Shown piece by piece: positions 1 to 11,154 of a stretch of DNA of 64,000 bases. Both the position numbers and the translations under genes were made by a program. Within the stretch, counting starts at the first letter, position 1, and every line of letters starts with the position of its first letter. The notes under the pieces are model-generated. The model ran no database searches and was not told the origin of the DNA. It was given only the letters and a program-made list of their open reading frames with translations. Location of the stretch: positions 31,374,066 through 31,438,065 of the forward strand of contig OY759215.1 of NCBI GenBank assembly GCA_963662175.1, in the 5' to 3' direction. The DNA is from Aradus depressus (taxonomy: Eukaryota > Arthropoda > Insecta > Hemiptera > Aradidae).

Positions 1-89
1 TTGGAGGACATCCAGTGGTCAGGCTGTACCCACGTCGAGTCGAGGCGGACATCGAGAAATTATGCTTAAGTCGCTCGGCCATCCGGACT
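1..89. other. Unassigned edge sequence
   Basis: No gene or repeat recognised. Directly precedes a family P repeat. Confidence 0.4.
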
Positions 90-697
90 TGAAGAAAACA
101 GTCTGTCTTTTTGTCTGTGTATGTGTCTTTGAACATGATAATTCCCGATAAAATGAATGTATCGACTCGAAATTTTATATTTGAATCCAGAAACCTCTGA
201 AGACGACACCTACTGTTTTTCAGCCAAATCGACCAAAGGGAAAGGGGATTAGGGGAGAGGCTTTACACAAAAATTCTAATAACTGCCGTTGTAATGAATG
301 TATCGACACAAAATTTTATGTAGATTCAAAACCCTATAAGAACGACTAATTCATTTTCAGTGGAATCGACAGAAGGGAATGGAGATCAGAGGGGGCTCAA
401 CTCAAAAACCCCAATAACTGCCAATGTGATAAACGTACCGACATGAAATTTCACATTTGAAGTCTAAAACCCTACGCGGAAATAAGCTGTCAAATTTCAG
501 CGATATCGGCTGAAGGCTTAATTCAAAAACCCTAATAACTGCCAATATAATGAGTTTATCGACACACAATTTAGTATGAGGATTTAGGAGCCCCAATTGT
601 TACTAGCGCAAACGGTTGACTGCTTTTGGAGAAGTAGCGAAAAATTGATTGATTCGTTGAGGGGAAGAAGATTGCCGTTGATACACCGACGACATTT
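90..697 (+). repeat. Family P interspersed repeat, nearly full
   Basis: The sequence shows several internal sub-units of about 100 bases, each built around 'taataactgccgatgtaatg' plus 'tatcgacacaaaatttta', and ends near 'gattgccgttgatacaccgacgac'. The same order recurs about 17 times in the window on both strands. There is no coding capacity. It resembles non-autonomous Helentron/DINE-type elements in layout (internal sub-repeats, 3' hairpin), but that assignment is inference. Confidence 0.7.
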
Positions 698-1077
698 TTT
701 TTAAATGGATTAAGTACAAACTGAGTAAAAGGCTGACCCAAAATGTTGACACATATTTCCTTTTCAAATGTGTGGTCGATGAGGCATGTAAATAGATTTT
801 GCCGAAACATCCGAACATAAAACAAAGTGAAAATTACATTGTCCTTTTTTTTTTTCTATTATTAGGCAAAAGTTACTTCGTCGCTGTTTGAAGGAAATCA
901 AGAAAGAAGTGTTATGCAATTTGGTAAATTTTCTCAAATGAGACATATCCTTTACGTGGCCTGAATCCATCTCCCATCGTAAGTACTCTTAATTCCTACA
1001 GGAAGACAACGTAACATGTTCTTTCCCCATCCATTGTCTTCGTCTTCAATAATGTTCTGTTTATATACAAAAACAAA

Positions 1078-1395
1078 ATCGTCTCGTTGAGTCACCGGCA
1101 AAGAACTTCCCCATCTGGAATAAACCAATTCAGTTTTCGCTTTCCCTCCAAAATCTGATTGTTTGGACCAAAAAGCAATATGTGACATACATAGAACCAC
1201 TGAATCCTCATTCTAAATTTTGTGTCGATGGTCTTCAAGTGCTCTGGTACCCCTTCCTCCCTTTGGAAGATTCCACTGAAAATTGATAGGTCTCGTCCTT
1301 ATGGGGTTTTGTATTTACATATGAAATTGTTTATCGATACATTCATTATCTATCGGGAGTTATCGTGTTGCCAGAATATCAGATTGCTCAGAAAA
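1078..1395 (-). repeat. Family P repeat
   Basis: Reverse-strand copy: it begins with the 3' hairpin region 'gagtcaccggcaaagaacttcccc' and runs through 'gatacattcattatctatcgggag'. It ends at a 17-A run (about 1391-1407), directly followed by a SINE-A fragment. Confidence 0.65.
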
Positions 1396-1407
1396 AAAAA
1401 AAAAAAA

Positions 1408-1600
1408 ATTGAGCACGCCGTACTTCGGATGGGACGTTAATAGATACTCTTTAAAAAACTCTACCCTAACTATAAAAGGCGACTTCCTCGGTAGGGCTCA
1501 TGTAAAGTAGACCGGCGAAATGCCTTTGGTAGTAGGCGATATGACTTCGTTGTGAAAGGCCGGGCATGATGGGGGTGCAATAAAAGTTTATCTATCTAAA
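1408..1600 (+). mobile_element. SINE-A copy, 5' truncated
   Basis: Contains the SINE-A body: 'gagcacgccgtacttcggat', 'gggacgtta', 'ggtagtaggcgatatgac' and the tail 'ccgggcatga'. The tRNA-like head is missing, as expected of a 5'-truncated retrocopy. Confidence 0.7.
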
Positions 1601-2685
1601 TTAATTATAAAAATCTAAGTTTTCACTCTCCCTCTAAACTTTTTCCCTCTTCTGCCAGTCTTACTAAGGAACTTCGCAATCGTGTTGATACATTCACTTC
1701 AGTTATCAAGGTTTTTAAGTTAACGCCTCCTCCACTCATTTGATGCAAACCCAGAGACTCCACGAGGGTCCTTGTTACCAGTGAGCCAGCAAAGGTTTTC
1801 AAACAATTTAAGTCTGTTCGTTTTCGTTTGTCACCAGGTCACAGTTTCCTGTTTTCGGTCTGTTTATTATTACAAGATTCTTGCACTGTGGCGTTGCTAT
1901 AGTAACAATGAATCGAGGAAATTGCTTTTTGATTTCTATTTCTATTTGTATTATGTTTATACGATCTAATTCGGAGTTTTTGGAATTTAATTAGGATTTT
2001 TTATATATTCCTTTGATCTCCAAAAATGGTTCCTACGAGAAAAAGTACAACGTGTAATAAAGATATTAAGGTAGATATGTTCACAATTTGCGAGATGATC
2101 ACCACTAGCCCCTCTATAGATGATTACGAACTGACTTGGGAATTGTACTAGGGTTGCTGCTTGAAGACGGTTGTGATGTGAATAGTGTCCGTGGGGTTGC
2201 TGTTTTTGTTTTTGTGGGGCCTCGATTTTCTAGCTTTCTTCGCTAGCCAGCTATCATCTGAAACAATTGTTGGTGATGTTGACAGCTGAGAGGAGCCTAT
2301 CACAATTATTCTGTTGTTACCTTTCACTAGGTTTCCCTTATCCCCCCCACCCAGAAAGCTGGACTGAGTTCTCTGTTTTCTGAGCTAGATTTTTGTTTTA
2401 TCTGCCTCCAGGAACCGAACAAAGATTGGGTCGTCCAGTTCTGATGTACCAACTTCACCCTCGAGCGGATATAATTCTTCTGAATAAATAAAGCTAAGAG
2501 CAGAAATCATTCTATGGAATAGTATCTGGGACATCAGATGTTTTTTTTTTTCAATGTAATTCCTCTCCATATAATAGTTCTAAGATTATAAGGTAATATA
2601 CGAGTAGACAGATATCTAAGTCCTGTACCATTTATTATTGCTGTTTATTGTTTCGGGTGCACTTTGCTGTTGCGCAACATTGTGT
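1601..2685. other. Unassigned intergenic sequence
   Basis: No convincing exon, RNA gene or known repeat was seen. It has moderate AT content and several homopolymer runs. It may lie in an intron or upstream region of the Ly6-like gene whose last exon is at 3.5 kb. Confidence 0.35.
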
Positions 2686-2689
2686 CTGT

Positions 2690-2880
2690 AGAGGGAGCTC
2701 GGGATCTGACAAGTGCTTAAAGTGAGGTTATGGTGGACCGAGGGCGACCGGTCTCCGTCACCAGTCCCAGGTATGATCCGGTCCCGCAAATCAACTCCAC
2801 CCTGGCCTGGTCATACAGCGGACAATCAAGGACCACATGTTCTGCAGTCTCGATGCCCCTACATGAACAGTTTGGGTTGT
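2690..2880 (-). mobile_element. Non-LTR retrotransposon C-terminal fragment
   Basis: The minus strand reads an uninterrupted peptide NCSCRGIETAEHVVLDCPLYD (first 20 residues NCSCRGIETAEHVVLDCPLY). This matches the C-terminal zinc-knuckle (C-x-C...H....C) of RNase-H-bearing LINEs. A diverged relative with 'AECRLYDGPRVELIRRTGY' lies at 22.4 kb. It is a fragment only, with no reverse transcriptase attached. Confidence 0.6.
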
Positions 2881-3514
2881 CACTCTAAATCCTATACCAT
2901 TGATAGAAACGAATCAATTGACAAATACAGGACTTTTTTCTTATTTTTCAACCTAATTTTTGAGGAGGGTCTCAGTCAGCTGAATAGTGGCTAAGAGATT
3001 AAAGGCGCGTTTACAAGAGGCCAGGAGGAATGCAAATCAGAAGTGTTGCTTACTTGATTTGTTTTTCAATGCACAAGTGAAAAGCAAGTGCACTTTTTCT
3101 AACTAGCATCCTTTGATATAATACACATAATCATACTCCACAAACATCAAAATACAGTTCCAACCCGACGGCGATATAAAAAAAAAAACAGTAAAATATT
3201 TGTTGAAACGAGACTAGTTTTTTCACATATGACTCACAAATAAACACATTTTAGGATGGGAGAAGGCGAAAAAAGATCTGTGGAAGGGAATAGAACTGCT
3301 TTCTATTCAATCCAGTTTGCATTTTACATTCTGCTTGCCTTGTTTATATTATGAAGCAATTCGACGTTCACATAAGTAATCTCTTCATTTGATTTGCTTA
3401 TCTAAAGTAATCCAAGGGAGCTGGTGTGGAAATCTCCTCCACACGCCATTATTATTGATTTGTGATTACTGTGAGATATTACTCTACTAACCTGAGTGTG
3501 TTCTGATGTTGCAG
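2881..3514. other. Probable intron of the Ly6-like gene
   Basis: AT-rich with no repeats recognised. It ends in the acceptor 'ttctgatgttgcag' before the exon at 3515. Confidence 0.4.
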
Positions 3515-3726
3515 TGAACGGTGAGACGATCGTGGTACGGTCCTGTGCATTCGGCCATGAGAACGCCATGGATGGTCCCTGTTCTCCAAGTGCTCTCCAC
3601 TTCACCTCCAAGCTGGAACATTGCTCCGTCTGTACCCATGACGAGTGCAACTCCGCCACCTCTTCTGCTCTCTCTATTCTTGCTGTTTTCCCTGCTGCAC
3701 TCATTCTATCCAGATATTTCGCTTGA
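3515..3726 (+). CDS. Last exon of a Ly6/uPAR (quiver/crooked-like) GPI-anchored protein
   Basis: The exon follows a consensus acceptor (tgatgttgcag) and enters in phase 1: one base of the first codon is in the preceding exon. It codes for about 70 residues that carry the C-terminal half of a three-finger domain. VVRSCAF comes first, then DGPC, then the family hallmark C-x-x-C-x-x-x-x-CN written CSVCTHDECN. After that comes a small-residue stretch and a hydrophobic tail (SILAVFPAALIL) typical of a GPI-anchor signal, then the stop at 3724-3726. In insects such proteins sit on the outer face of the plasma membrane, modulating ion channels or septate-junction assembly. The specific member cannot be named from one exon. 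The first exons with the signal peptide were not found. A longer frame on the opposite strand is a shadow of this exon. Confidence 0.78.
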
Positions 3727-4052
3727 TCAGTCAACATTAACTTGAAAATTTAGAAAAAAAATATATATAAAGTTGATAATTACATTTTAAATAGTTCTCA
3801 GCTGAATGTTATGGTTATTTGAAAGAATAACTTTCTAAGACAGGTGGTAACTCAGCTCTGGAGTGGCGGCCTCAGAAACCTCACTTTTCAGAAATACAAA
3901 TACATTAAAATTCCACTAACAGGCTGCAAAATGACCACTCTCATATTTTATTTATTTATTTTTTTGTTTTTGGCTAATCGATTCTTGAGAATGCCCTCAT
4001 TTTCACGCTCTCTACAAAAAATCCAGCATTTAGTAAGATTTCTAATGGCTAA

Positions 4053-4058
4053 AATAAA
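4053..4058 (+). terminator. Candidate polyadenylation signal of Ly6-like gene
   Basis: AATAAA, 327 bases after the stop codon. The surrounding region is AT-rich, so chance occurrence is possible. Confidence 0.35.
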
Positions 4059-4059
4059 T

Positions 4060-6034
4060 ATATAAAAATTCATTTTAGAAGAACGATTCAATTTAGCGCA
4101 TATAGTCAACATTTTTATGTATATATATTAGCCAGAATTGTATCTGTGAGAGGTCAGACTATGTTTTTTATTTTTCAACCTGTATAATAATCACTTCTCA
4201 TGAATAGAATTCACGAATTAAACTGTTTACGCAAAATATTAAGTCCCATTGCTCTTTATGATCTATATGTATTATTTTATTAATAGAAATAAGATAAATA
4301 CTATTAAAAATTATATATTTTCAATGATTTAGTAATATCATTTAAGGATAGGATTGGCTAAACCTAGTTTTTTTCTGTTGCATATGACTGGTTGTATAAC
4401 TTTGTATCAATCTATCTAGTTGTATAGTATATGTACATTTAATTATATTATAACATTATATCTTAAATTACATTATTACATTTTTATTCCGTGTTTTAAA
4501 GTTTTCAATTGCTTCATTCCAAAGCTCGCACTTACATAGTGCATAGGTGTACGAAAGAAAGATAAATTATTTTATTGTTAAAATTATATACTATTTCTAG
4601 TAAGTTACGATTAATATATTGTTATAATGTGTATACGATTTCCATTTGTAATTTCGTCTTGAAGCTTTGAGTGTTCTGTCAAACTGGAAAACTTACAGTG
4701 CGACTCTCTCATAATTAAAGAGTTGGTCGCAAGAAAGATAAGAGTATATAAATGTATTATTATTTATTGGTACGCGTTCAATTTTCAAAGTATTTAAATT
4801 ATTTAGTTCAGTATTTTTACTTTTCCATCTTACAATTCGTCTGATTTTTATCAGTTGTTTCTACTTAAATAAATTGTAATAGTTAGGAGAGGCCCATGTT
4901 ATATTTCAGCTACTCCATCTAAGTATATCACAACAGACATCTTCCTTCCACACGTTGCAAAATAAAAATATAGTCTGACCTTTCACATATTTTATGATAG
5001 CCGGCGTTCGAGGTTGCCCTCTTCGTCAAGTAGTCTAGTAAAAAAATTAATTTAATTTTTTTTAATTTGAATAAATAAGATAGAGTTATACAATAAATAA
5101 CAAATATATAAAACTATTGAAAAGAATATTAATAATTTAAATTATTTATCCACTATTAAAAGTTGAAATTATGTCTTTTACCGGACTGCCTGACGGTGAG
5201 AGGTCTGAATATATTTTTATTTTGCAACCTGTGAAATAATCACTTCACAGTACATCAGCCGTCGCAAAAAAAAAATCATGATTTTTGTAATCTTATTCAT
5301 AAATTAAAATAGTATAAACTACTCAGAAAATGACAAAAATATACAGACTGTTGTTCTATCCAAAGCTTTTCATTGTTATTCCAATTCCAATAAACACTGA
5401 ACTTATATTTACCTTTAATATACCTCCTTATTATTATCTTCTTTGTTTATTTTATTTATTTTTTTATAAAAATGTTTATTTTTTGTATGATGTAGAAATA
5501 ATTTGTTAATACCAAAGGTACGTATACTTTTAAACTTTTAATGTAGTTCATAGTAATTTTAAGTTCATTAAATAATAAATTAATGTAAAATTTATAAAAA
5601 AAATTAAAGAACTTCATGATTTTTTTATATTATATCCATTATTATTTGTATTCCTATTGTATTCCATTTTCATGTTTTGTTCGGCAAGATTGTAATATTA
5701 TCCATACATTGATTTTTTATTTATAAACAAATTATTTAATGGTTTATTTAAAATTTTATAATACATTTTTATTATATGTGGAAGTAATACATTTTTAATT
5801 CAAGAATTTGCATAATATCATTTACACTCTTTAAATAATGACATTACTGATCAATTTTTTTTTTTTTTTATGTCTAACAATTATGTATTAATATTTTTTT
5901 TTTTTTTTTTTGTAAATAAAATGTCATGCGTTTATTTGCACTTTTATCAAAGATCCGTCCAGATTTGTAAATATATAAAAAAATAATAAATAAAAATCAG
6001 ATATTTAAATTTTATATTTCCTCATTAAGTTTCA
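4060..6034. repeat. AT-rich intergenic block with a dispersed inverted motif
   Basis: Very AT-rich. A roughly 60-base motif ('gtgagaggtcagactatgtt' then 'caacctgt.taataatcact') occurs forward at about 4145-4205 and 5198-5250, and inverted at about 4945-4990 ('gttgcaaaataaaaatatag', 'tctgacctttcac'). This looks like remnants of an inverted-repeat element. No gene was seen. Confidence 0.4.
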
Positions 6035-6402
6035 CTGGAAAGTAGCTTTCTTGGCAGGGTAAAGAAAGAACAACCTGGAAAGTACCTAGCTTTCTTGGCA
6101 GGGAAAAGAAAAGTACAAGCTGGAAAGTAGCTTTCCTGGCAGGGTAAAGAAAAGAACAAGCTGGAAAGTAGCTTTCTTGGCAGGATAAAGAAAAGTACAA
6201 GCTGGAAAGTAGCTTTCTTGGCAGGATAAAGAAAAGTACAAGCTGGAAAATAGACTTCTTGGCAGGGTAAAGAAAAGTACAAGCTGGAAAGTAGCTTTCT
6301 TGGCAGGGTAAAGAAAAGTACAAGCTGGAAAATAGACTTCTTGGCAGGATAAAGAAAAGTACAAGCTGGAAAGTAGCTTTCTTGGCAGGGTAAAGAAAGA
6401 AC
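6035..6402. repeat. 41-bp minisatellite, about nine units
   Basis: The unit begins 'ctggaaagtagctttcttgg' followed by 'caggataaagaaaagtacaag'. Unit starts at 6120, 6161 and 6202 give an exact 41-base period. One unit (about 6075-6120) carries a small insertion, and two have 'aatagact' instead of 'aagtagct'. Because 41 is not a multiple of three and the unit lacks minus-strand stops, all three minus frames stay open, giving three overlapping Phe/Leu/Cys-rich pseudo-proteins that should not be called genes. Confidence 0.9.
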
Positions 6403-6772
6403 CGAAAGAAATGAAAATCAACCAACGTTCTGAGCTCTGAACACTCAGATTTTTATAATTTTTGTATATACGTTGTACACAACTAGTGCACCATCGGAAA
6501 TTTATTCCACGATAACACTAGTCCTGGTATTCAGATCATCCTGGATCAGTATTATGCAGTGGTTAGCATAGCTGTGTGGATTACAGATTATGATTAGCAA
6601 CTCTGGCTGGAATACAAGTCGTGATAAAAACTAGACTTCGATCGATGAAAGAAAACGATTAAATGCTTCTTTATAACATAAACATATTTTTTTTAATCAA
6701 ATCAATAATTATTATTATGATTCTTAGTACTCAATGAAATAAACTCATGATAGGTTATATATGTATGAATTA

Positions 6773-6990
6773 AGAGGGTGTCGGTAGCATGTTTGTCTAC
6801 TGAGCTCTAGATAACGGGTTCGAGATCCTAAGATTTTGTAACTGGGTAGTGAAAAAACCTTGAGTCATGGGACATTAAGCGGTGGACCTGAGTCTGTATG
6901 ATGTCAGGTCCACGGACGCGACGAAAGAGGGCTCTGATAGTAGACTATATGACCTCATCGTTAAAGCCCGGGCATGACTCACAATAATTA
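6773..6990 (+). mobile_element. SINE-A copy, near full length
   Basis: The head 'ggtgtcggtagcatgtttgt', 'ctactgagctctagataacg' and 'ggttcgag' corresponds to a tRNA-like A box and B box. It is followed by the SINE body (gatgtcagg, gacgaaagagggctctgata) and the tail 'aaagcccgggcatgactcac'. The A box is eroded. Confidence 0.75.
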
Positions 6991-7184
6991 TGTATGTATG
7001 AATCAATATTATACACTTCTAATGATAATCAGAGCTCCACACAGAGCTTCTAATTTAAAATTGCACTTCTAAATTAGTACCATAATTTTATATGTATTTA
7101 TATTTATCTATCAATATTGGAATTATTGAGTATCAAGTAAGAAGAATACTGGAACATTATAATCGATGTATGTATGTATATGAA

Positions 7185-7300
7185 TAATATACGATACCGT
7201 ATGAAATAAAACTCTCCCCCAGACAGGATTCGTACCCGCACCCTTGGTGAGTTCATGCAACCAAAGCTCACCTTTGCCTAACACTACGCATCTATGCAAT
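7185..7300 (-). mobile_element. SINE-B fragment
   Basis: 'gaaataaaactctccccc' and 'ggattcgtacccgcaccctt' followed by 'ggtgagttcatgcaaccaaa' align with the SINE-B copy at 50.5 kb, including the B box (GGTTCGAAYCC complement). A chance frame (7123-7353) runs through it. Confidence 0.55.
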
Positions 7301-7890
7301 GATATATTGAGCAATGCATTAGCCAAAGTGCAGTTGTTGAGCTGTGCACCCATCGCTGTACGGTAAAGACGATTATCAGCACCAGTCAGTTCTACAGGTA
7401 ATCAGTGTAGGCCTAAGTTTTTTTGTTTTTTTTTTCTGAACGAATTCCGTTGATTCGAAAAGTTTTCTTTTACAATGAATAGAAAATTAAATTTTTTGCA
7501 ATTGATAGAATCAATTTACAATAATAAAATAATTTTTAGAATGAAATGATAACGCTAAACATTTGGATAATTGTAGTTTATAATATTAATAGTTTTGTTA
7601 TGTTATCATTATTAATACAAAACAAAATATAATATTTAAAAAAAATTGTAGTCCACTTGAAAATAAATTGTTGGATTTGTTTAATAAGGTGAAAAATATT
7701 ATTTTATTAATTCTTTAGTTGTTTTCTGCTAATAGGTACTTTTGCATTTATCTATTTCTTTTTTAATGCATTCGAATTTTAGAACATTAGTTGTAGCAAA
7801 TATTCAAAATCTTCTTGTGGTTATATTTCAGTAGCTATTTAGTTTCTATTTTGGCCAATATGCACTATACATTATCAGAAAAAAAAAAAA
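7301..7890. other. Unassigned AT-rich sequence
   Basis: No gene or recognisable repeat, only poly-T and poly-A runs. Confidence 0.35.
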
Positions 7891-7894
7891 AAGT

Positions 7895-8570
7895 TTCTAG
7901 CTGACCCGACAGATGTCGTTCTGTCAAAAGCTATTGGACTGGATTTTTTTTTTTTTTTTTTTCCACTTGAACCACAGCTAGTTCCTACTTAAGAACGCCG
8001 GGCACCTTAGATAGTATGCGCCTTGCAACTCCGGGCAACCAGCTATCAAGTTCTTAGGACCGCTGGGCAACACAGATAGTACATAGTTAGGAACGCTGGG
8101 CACCACAGCTAGTATGTGCCTTGCAACAGCGGATGCCCTAGGTATTTTGTGCTTAAGAACGCTGGTGAGATCTATTATTTACCGTACAACGGTGGGCCTC
8201 CTAGGTAATACATGCTTAGGAAACCCACCCTATTAAAATTAGGGCTATATCCCATCTTTAAGAAACCTCCAAGTGAGATTTATTCAGCATTAATGTACCC
8301 CCGCCCCTCCCGTCCAAGAGGGTCACAGCCAATTTTAAAATATTGCTTTGGAAACTACTATTTAGGTATATGCTTGCCCCCCATACCCCCCTCCCGTTGA
8401 CAATTTTGAGACGTCATATATCCTTTTTTTGTTTTTGTCTTTTAAGAATACTACATGTGAAATTCCATGACAATCCGACCATTCGTTATTGAGCAAAGAT
8501 ATTTCTATTAAAAACAATGAAATTTCATTTCTTGAACACCAGGCTTAAAAACAATTTAAAACATCTATTA
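7895..8570 (+). repeat. Interspersed repeat with degenerate internal tandem units
   Basis: Starts 'ctagctgacccgacagatgt', a type of opening seen in widespread arthropod repeats. It carries a degenerate array around 'gaacgctgggcaccacagct' and 'agtatgtgccttgcaac' (7984-8225), then 'gtgaaattccatgacaatcc'. A related copy with 'gtcaaatttcatgaaaatcc' occurs at 20.9-21.3 kb. Confidence 0.5.
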
Positions 8571-8579
8571 AAAAATAAT

Positions 8580-8760
8580 TTTATCCCGTCCGGGAGTGAG
8601 TTTTATTTCGTAGATAGAACTCCCTCCCGGGGCCATGGATGTCGTAAATATAACTAAATAACTCATTGACATGGCTAATATGCACCGTACATAAGGCCAA
8701 AAAAAAAAAAAATAAAAAAAAAAAAAATAATAAAAAAAAAAAAAATAATTTTTATAACAA
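8580..8760 (+). mobile_element. SINE-B copy, 5' truncated, with A-rich tail
   Basis: 'cccgtccgggagtgagtttt', 'atttcgtagatagaactccc' and 'ggggccatggatgtcgtaaa', ending at 'ccgtacataaggcc' and a 50-base A-rich tail. It matches the reverse complement of the copy at 50.4-50.6 kb. The A-rich tail supports retroposition. Confidence 0.75.
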
Positions 8761-9531
8761 TATATCTTTGAAATTTAAAGACTTTATTTAGGTCGAATTA
8801 GCGTTCTAATTCTGAATTTTAAGTTCTAAAGACTTAAAAATCGAGCAAAAGTCTTTCAAATCTTCGATTCAAAATCATGGACTGTTGCAAAGGGGAGTAA
8901 ACGCCAAGCATCTCCCATTGCAATAGGTTGCAACTACAAAAATGGCTGCCACTTTTCGTCACACCGTGGCAAAACGGAGCAAGTCCAAGGCCTGACTTTA
9001 CCGGGCATTGTTTTACTGCAACAAAACGTAGTGTGTCTCCATTTATCCGAGTTTTTTTCCTATTTTTCATGCCTTTATTCTATCGAATTCCCTGCTATAC
9101 CGTATTTTTATGTTGGCTAAACTGTGAGGAATCGGTTAGTAATGATGGTATTTTTAATAGGACCTCTCTAGTGTTTATAATCGCAGACCGATCCCGGCTA
9201 CCTGTTGATCTCCTGACCGGAAAAAGGAAAGGTATGTATCAAGCTTTTTTAATGCTTCAAACTTATTTTTAGTCCTTAGAAACTAACTAATTGTATTTTA
9301 TGACGCTTTTACTTTAAGTTGTGAAATGGAATTCGAAGTCGTACGAGCAGTTTCTCCGGGAAAGGACAGAAAAAAAAGGCCAGGCCGGTTGAATGGAAGC
9401 GTGTGAAGAAAAAAAGAATGAGGCATTGTTTCGTTTATTTACTTAGCTTACCATTCATTTTCTTTTTATTTCAGTCTGTTGATTTATTTATTTTTTTTTT
9501 TTCATAATAAATTTAGACAAACCTTTCAATG
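8761..9531. other. Unassigned; fragment shared with 12.5 kb
   Basis: 'tggcaaaacggagcaagtcc' (about 8970) and 'gttgcaaaggggagta' (about 8884) resemble 'ctgcaaaacggagtaggtcc' and 'gttgcaaaagggagtatgtc' at 12480-12535. They may be remnants of the same transposon. No gene. Confidence 0.3.
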
Positions 9532-9845
9532 TGTAGCGTTCGTACTAGGATCAACGGCAACTTAGCAGAAAAGGACAGGAACACACCCTCGTAATAGTTT
9601 AGATCGAAATAAAAAAGGATCGAGATAGATATATAGGAAGATGGCCTCCTTGTTGTTCTTTGTTCTTTTTGTTCACATGTGTTCGTCAGTTTTTTTTTGT
9701 GTATATAGAACTTTCTGTTAGCTTAACTTAATAAATAAATATATGTTTTTGAAGCAACAATTCAAGTAGTGCATTCGAATTTGTTTAATTGTGCAACCAC
9801 GTGAACCCTTCATATTACCAAATGGTAAAGTGGTGACCCCCTTCT
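9532..9845 (+). mobile_element. Possible LTR end plus primer-binding site
   Basis: 'tgtagcgttcgtactagg' could open an LTR. A promoter-like and polyA-like interior follows (gtgtatataga; aataaataaa), and 'aagtggtgacccc' resembles the tRNA-Trp-complementary primer-binding site (TGGTGACCCCGACG) used by some Ty3/Gypsy elements. Only ten bases match before divergence and no gag/pol follows, so this is weak. Confidence 0.3.
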
Positions 9846-10491
9846 GTTCCGCCGCCCGGAACACTTGTCGATGATGTCATCTCCCGTCCGGAAATATACG
9901 ACTTCTTCTTGGTGGCACAGTCAGTCCGCCAAGGCATAACAGGAGGCGATTATCACAAAAAAGCTGAGTTATGAGATTTTCTTAAGTAGCGGATAATATG
10001 TTGACAATAAGATTTTAAATTTCGAAAATTAGAAATAGTTTTTTTCGTTGTAACCTTTTTAGTTCGGACAGTATGTTATGTTTATGGATAACAAGAACAT
10101 TCTTCATAAAACTAAATTGTTCTGAATTGAATTTAAAACACAAAGAGAGATAAAATAACGACATAAAAAAATGTAATAGTCGTTTGCGCTAAGTAATTTT
10201 TAAAGGCATCCTGACCTTTTTTTTTAAATCAAGTAAAAGGGGGTTCTATATAAATGTTAAAAATTGTTTTCCAAGGCACAGTGTCACCTACGAACTACAA
10301 TGTCATAATAAACCATTTATATGACAACACAAAAATAACTCCAGATCAAATGGAGAATAACATATAAAATGACTCATATGTACTACAACTGCAATGTCAG
10401 ACGGTAACGGTCGTAAAGTGCGTGCTATGGGAAGGAGGCAGCCACGTGGACTAAGCGGACCAACAGCAGGTCCGCCGCCTAAGTGGGGTTT
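9846..10491. other. Unassigned; short degenerate sequence before TIR element
   Basis: No gene. Open frames around 10303-10668 on both strands are compositional artefacts of the GC-rich transposon end. Confidence 0.3.
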
Positions 10492-11151
10492 CACACCAAA
10501 GCCGGGCAGAGCCGAGCCGGGCGGAAAACGCTTGAGCGCTAAATACGCAGGGTCTACATGGGAGTATTCAAACCAGGGCCGAGCCACGCCGGGCGAGGCC
10601 GAGCGGTTTTGAGCAGTACTACCTACCGCCAATTCGAGCGTTTTCTGCCAAGCGGTTTCTTCCGTCATTCAGTCTAGTTCGGTGTTTCAGCCTAGTGAGT
10701 TACATCATATTGCGCAATTTATTGTTTCAAGTGGTTTTTGTTTTTTAAATTTTTTAATATTATAATGAGTGTTGACATAGAAATATTAATTAAGTTCGAT
10801 TCAAGAAAGACCTCCGTTGTGGGATCAATCTAACAAGAAGTACATGGACAGGGATGTGACAATAAATGTCCATTAGTCTCGTGATCTTTATTTATATTGT
10901 GAGTCCAGAATCGCCTTCTTTCTGCCACACATTCATCATCAAGTGATGAACTATCCAATAACATCATCATCATCAAAGTTGATGACATTATTTCGCACCA
11001 CTTTTCAACTGAGACTGAATAGGAAAGAAGCACCTCTCACTACAAGGCTAGAAAACCTACTGAGACCGAATCGGCTTCTGTGCGAACGCAGGCAGATTCC
11101 GCTCGGCTCGGCTTCGCATCGCTTCGCCCGGCTCGGCTCGGCTTTGGTGTG
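10492..11151. mobile_element. 660-bp TIR element with MADF-domain remnant
   Basis: The left end 'cacaccaaagccgggcagag' then 'ccgagccgggcg' is the inverse of the right end 'cgcccggctcggctcggctt' then 'tggtgtg' (11125-11151), allowing a six-base insertion. Inside, 10766-10860 reads MSVDIEILIK and, after a one-base frameshift, PPLWDQSNKKYMDRDVT. This is the start of a MADF DNA-binding domain, a domain commonly encoded beside the transposase in PIF/Harbinger elements. No transposase core is left. A clean target duplication was not identified. Confidence 0.55.
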
Positions 11152-11154
11152 TAA

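Noticed and set aside
3402..3737. 111-codon minus-strand ORF
   Set aside because: Antisense shadow of the Ly6-like exon, which has a consensus acceptor, CN motif and GPI tail.
6035..6402. CRISPR array
   Set aside because: No alternation of constant repeat and unique spacers; the whole unit repeats. The genome is animal. The same reasoning rejects the 147-bp array.
6012..6425. Three overlapping minus-strand ORFs as genes
   Set aside because: All three are translations of one 41-bp minisatellite in different frames.
9532..9845. Intact LTR retrotransposon
   Set aside because: Only a possible LTR end and partial primer-binding site are visible; no gag, protease, RT or integrase follows and no second LTR was found.
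10303..10668. 121-codon minus ORF and 72-codon plus ORF
   Set aside because: They overlap the GC-rich end of the TIR element and have no domain resemblance.
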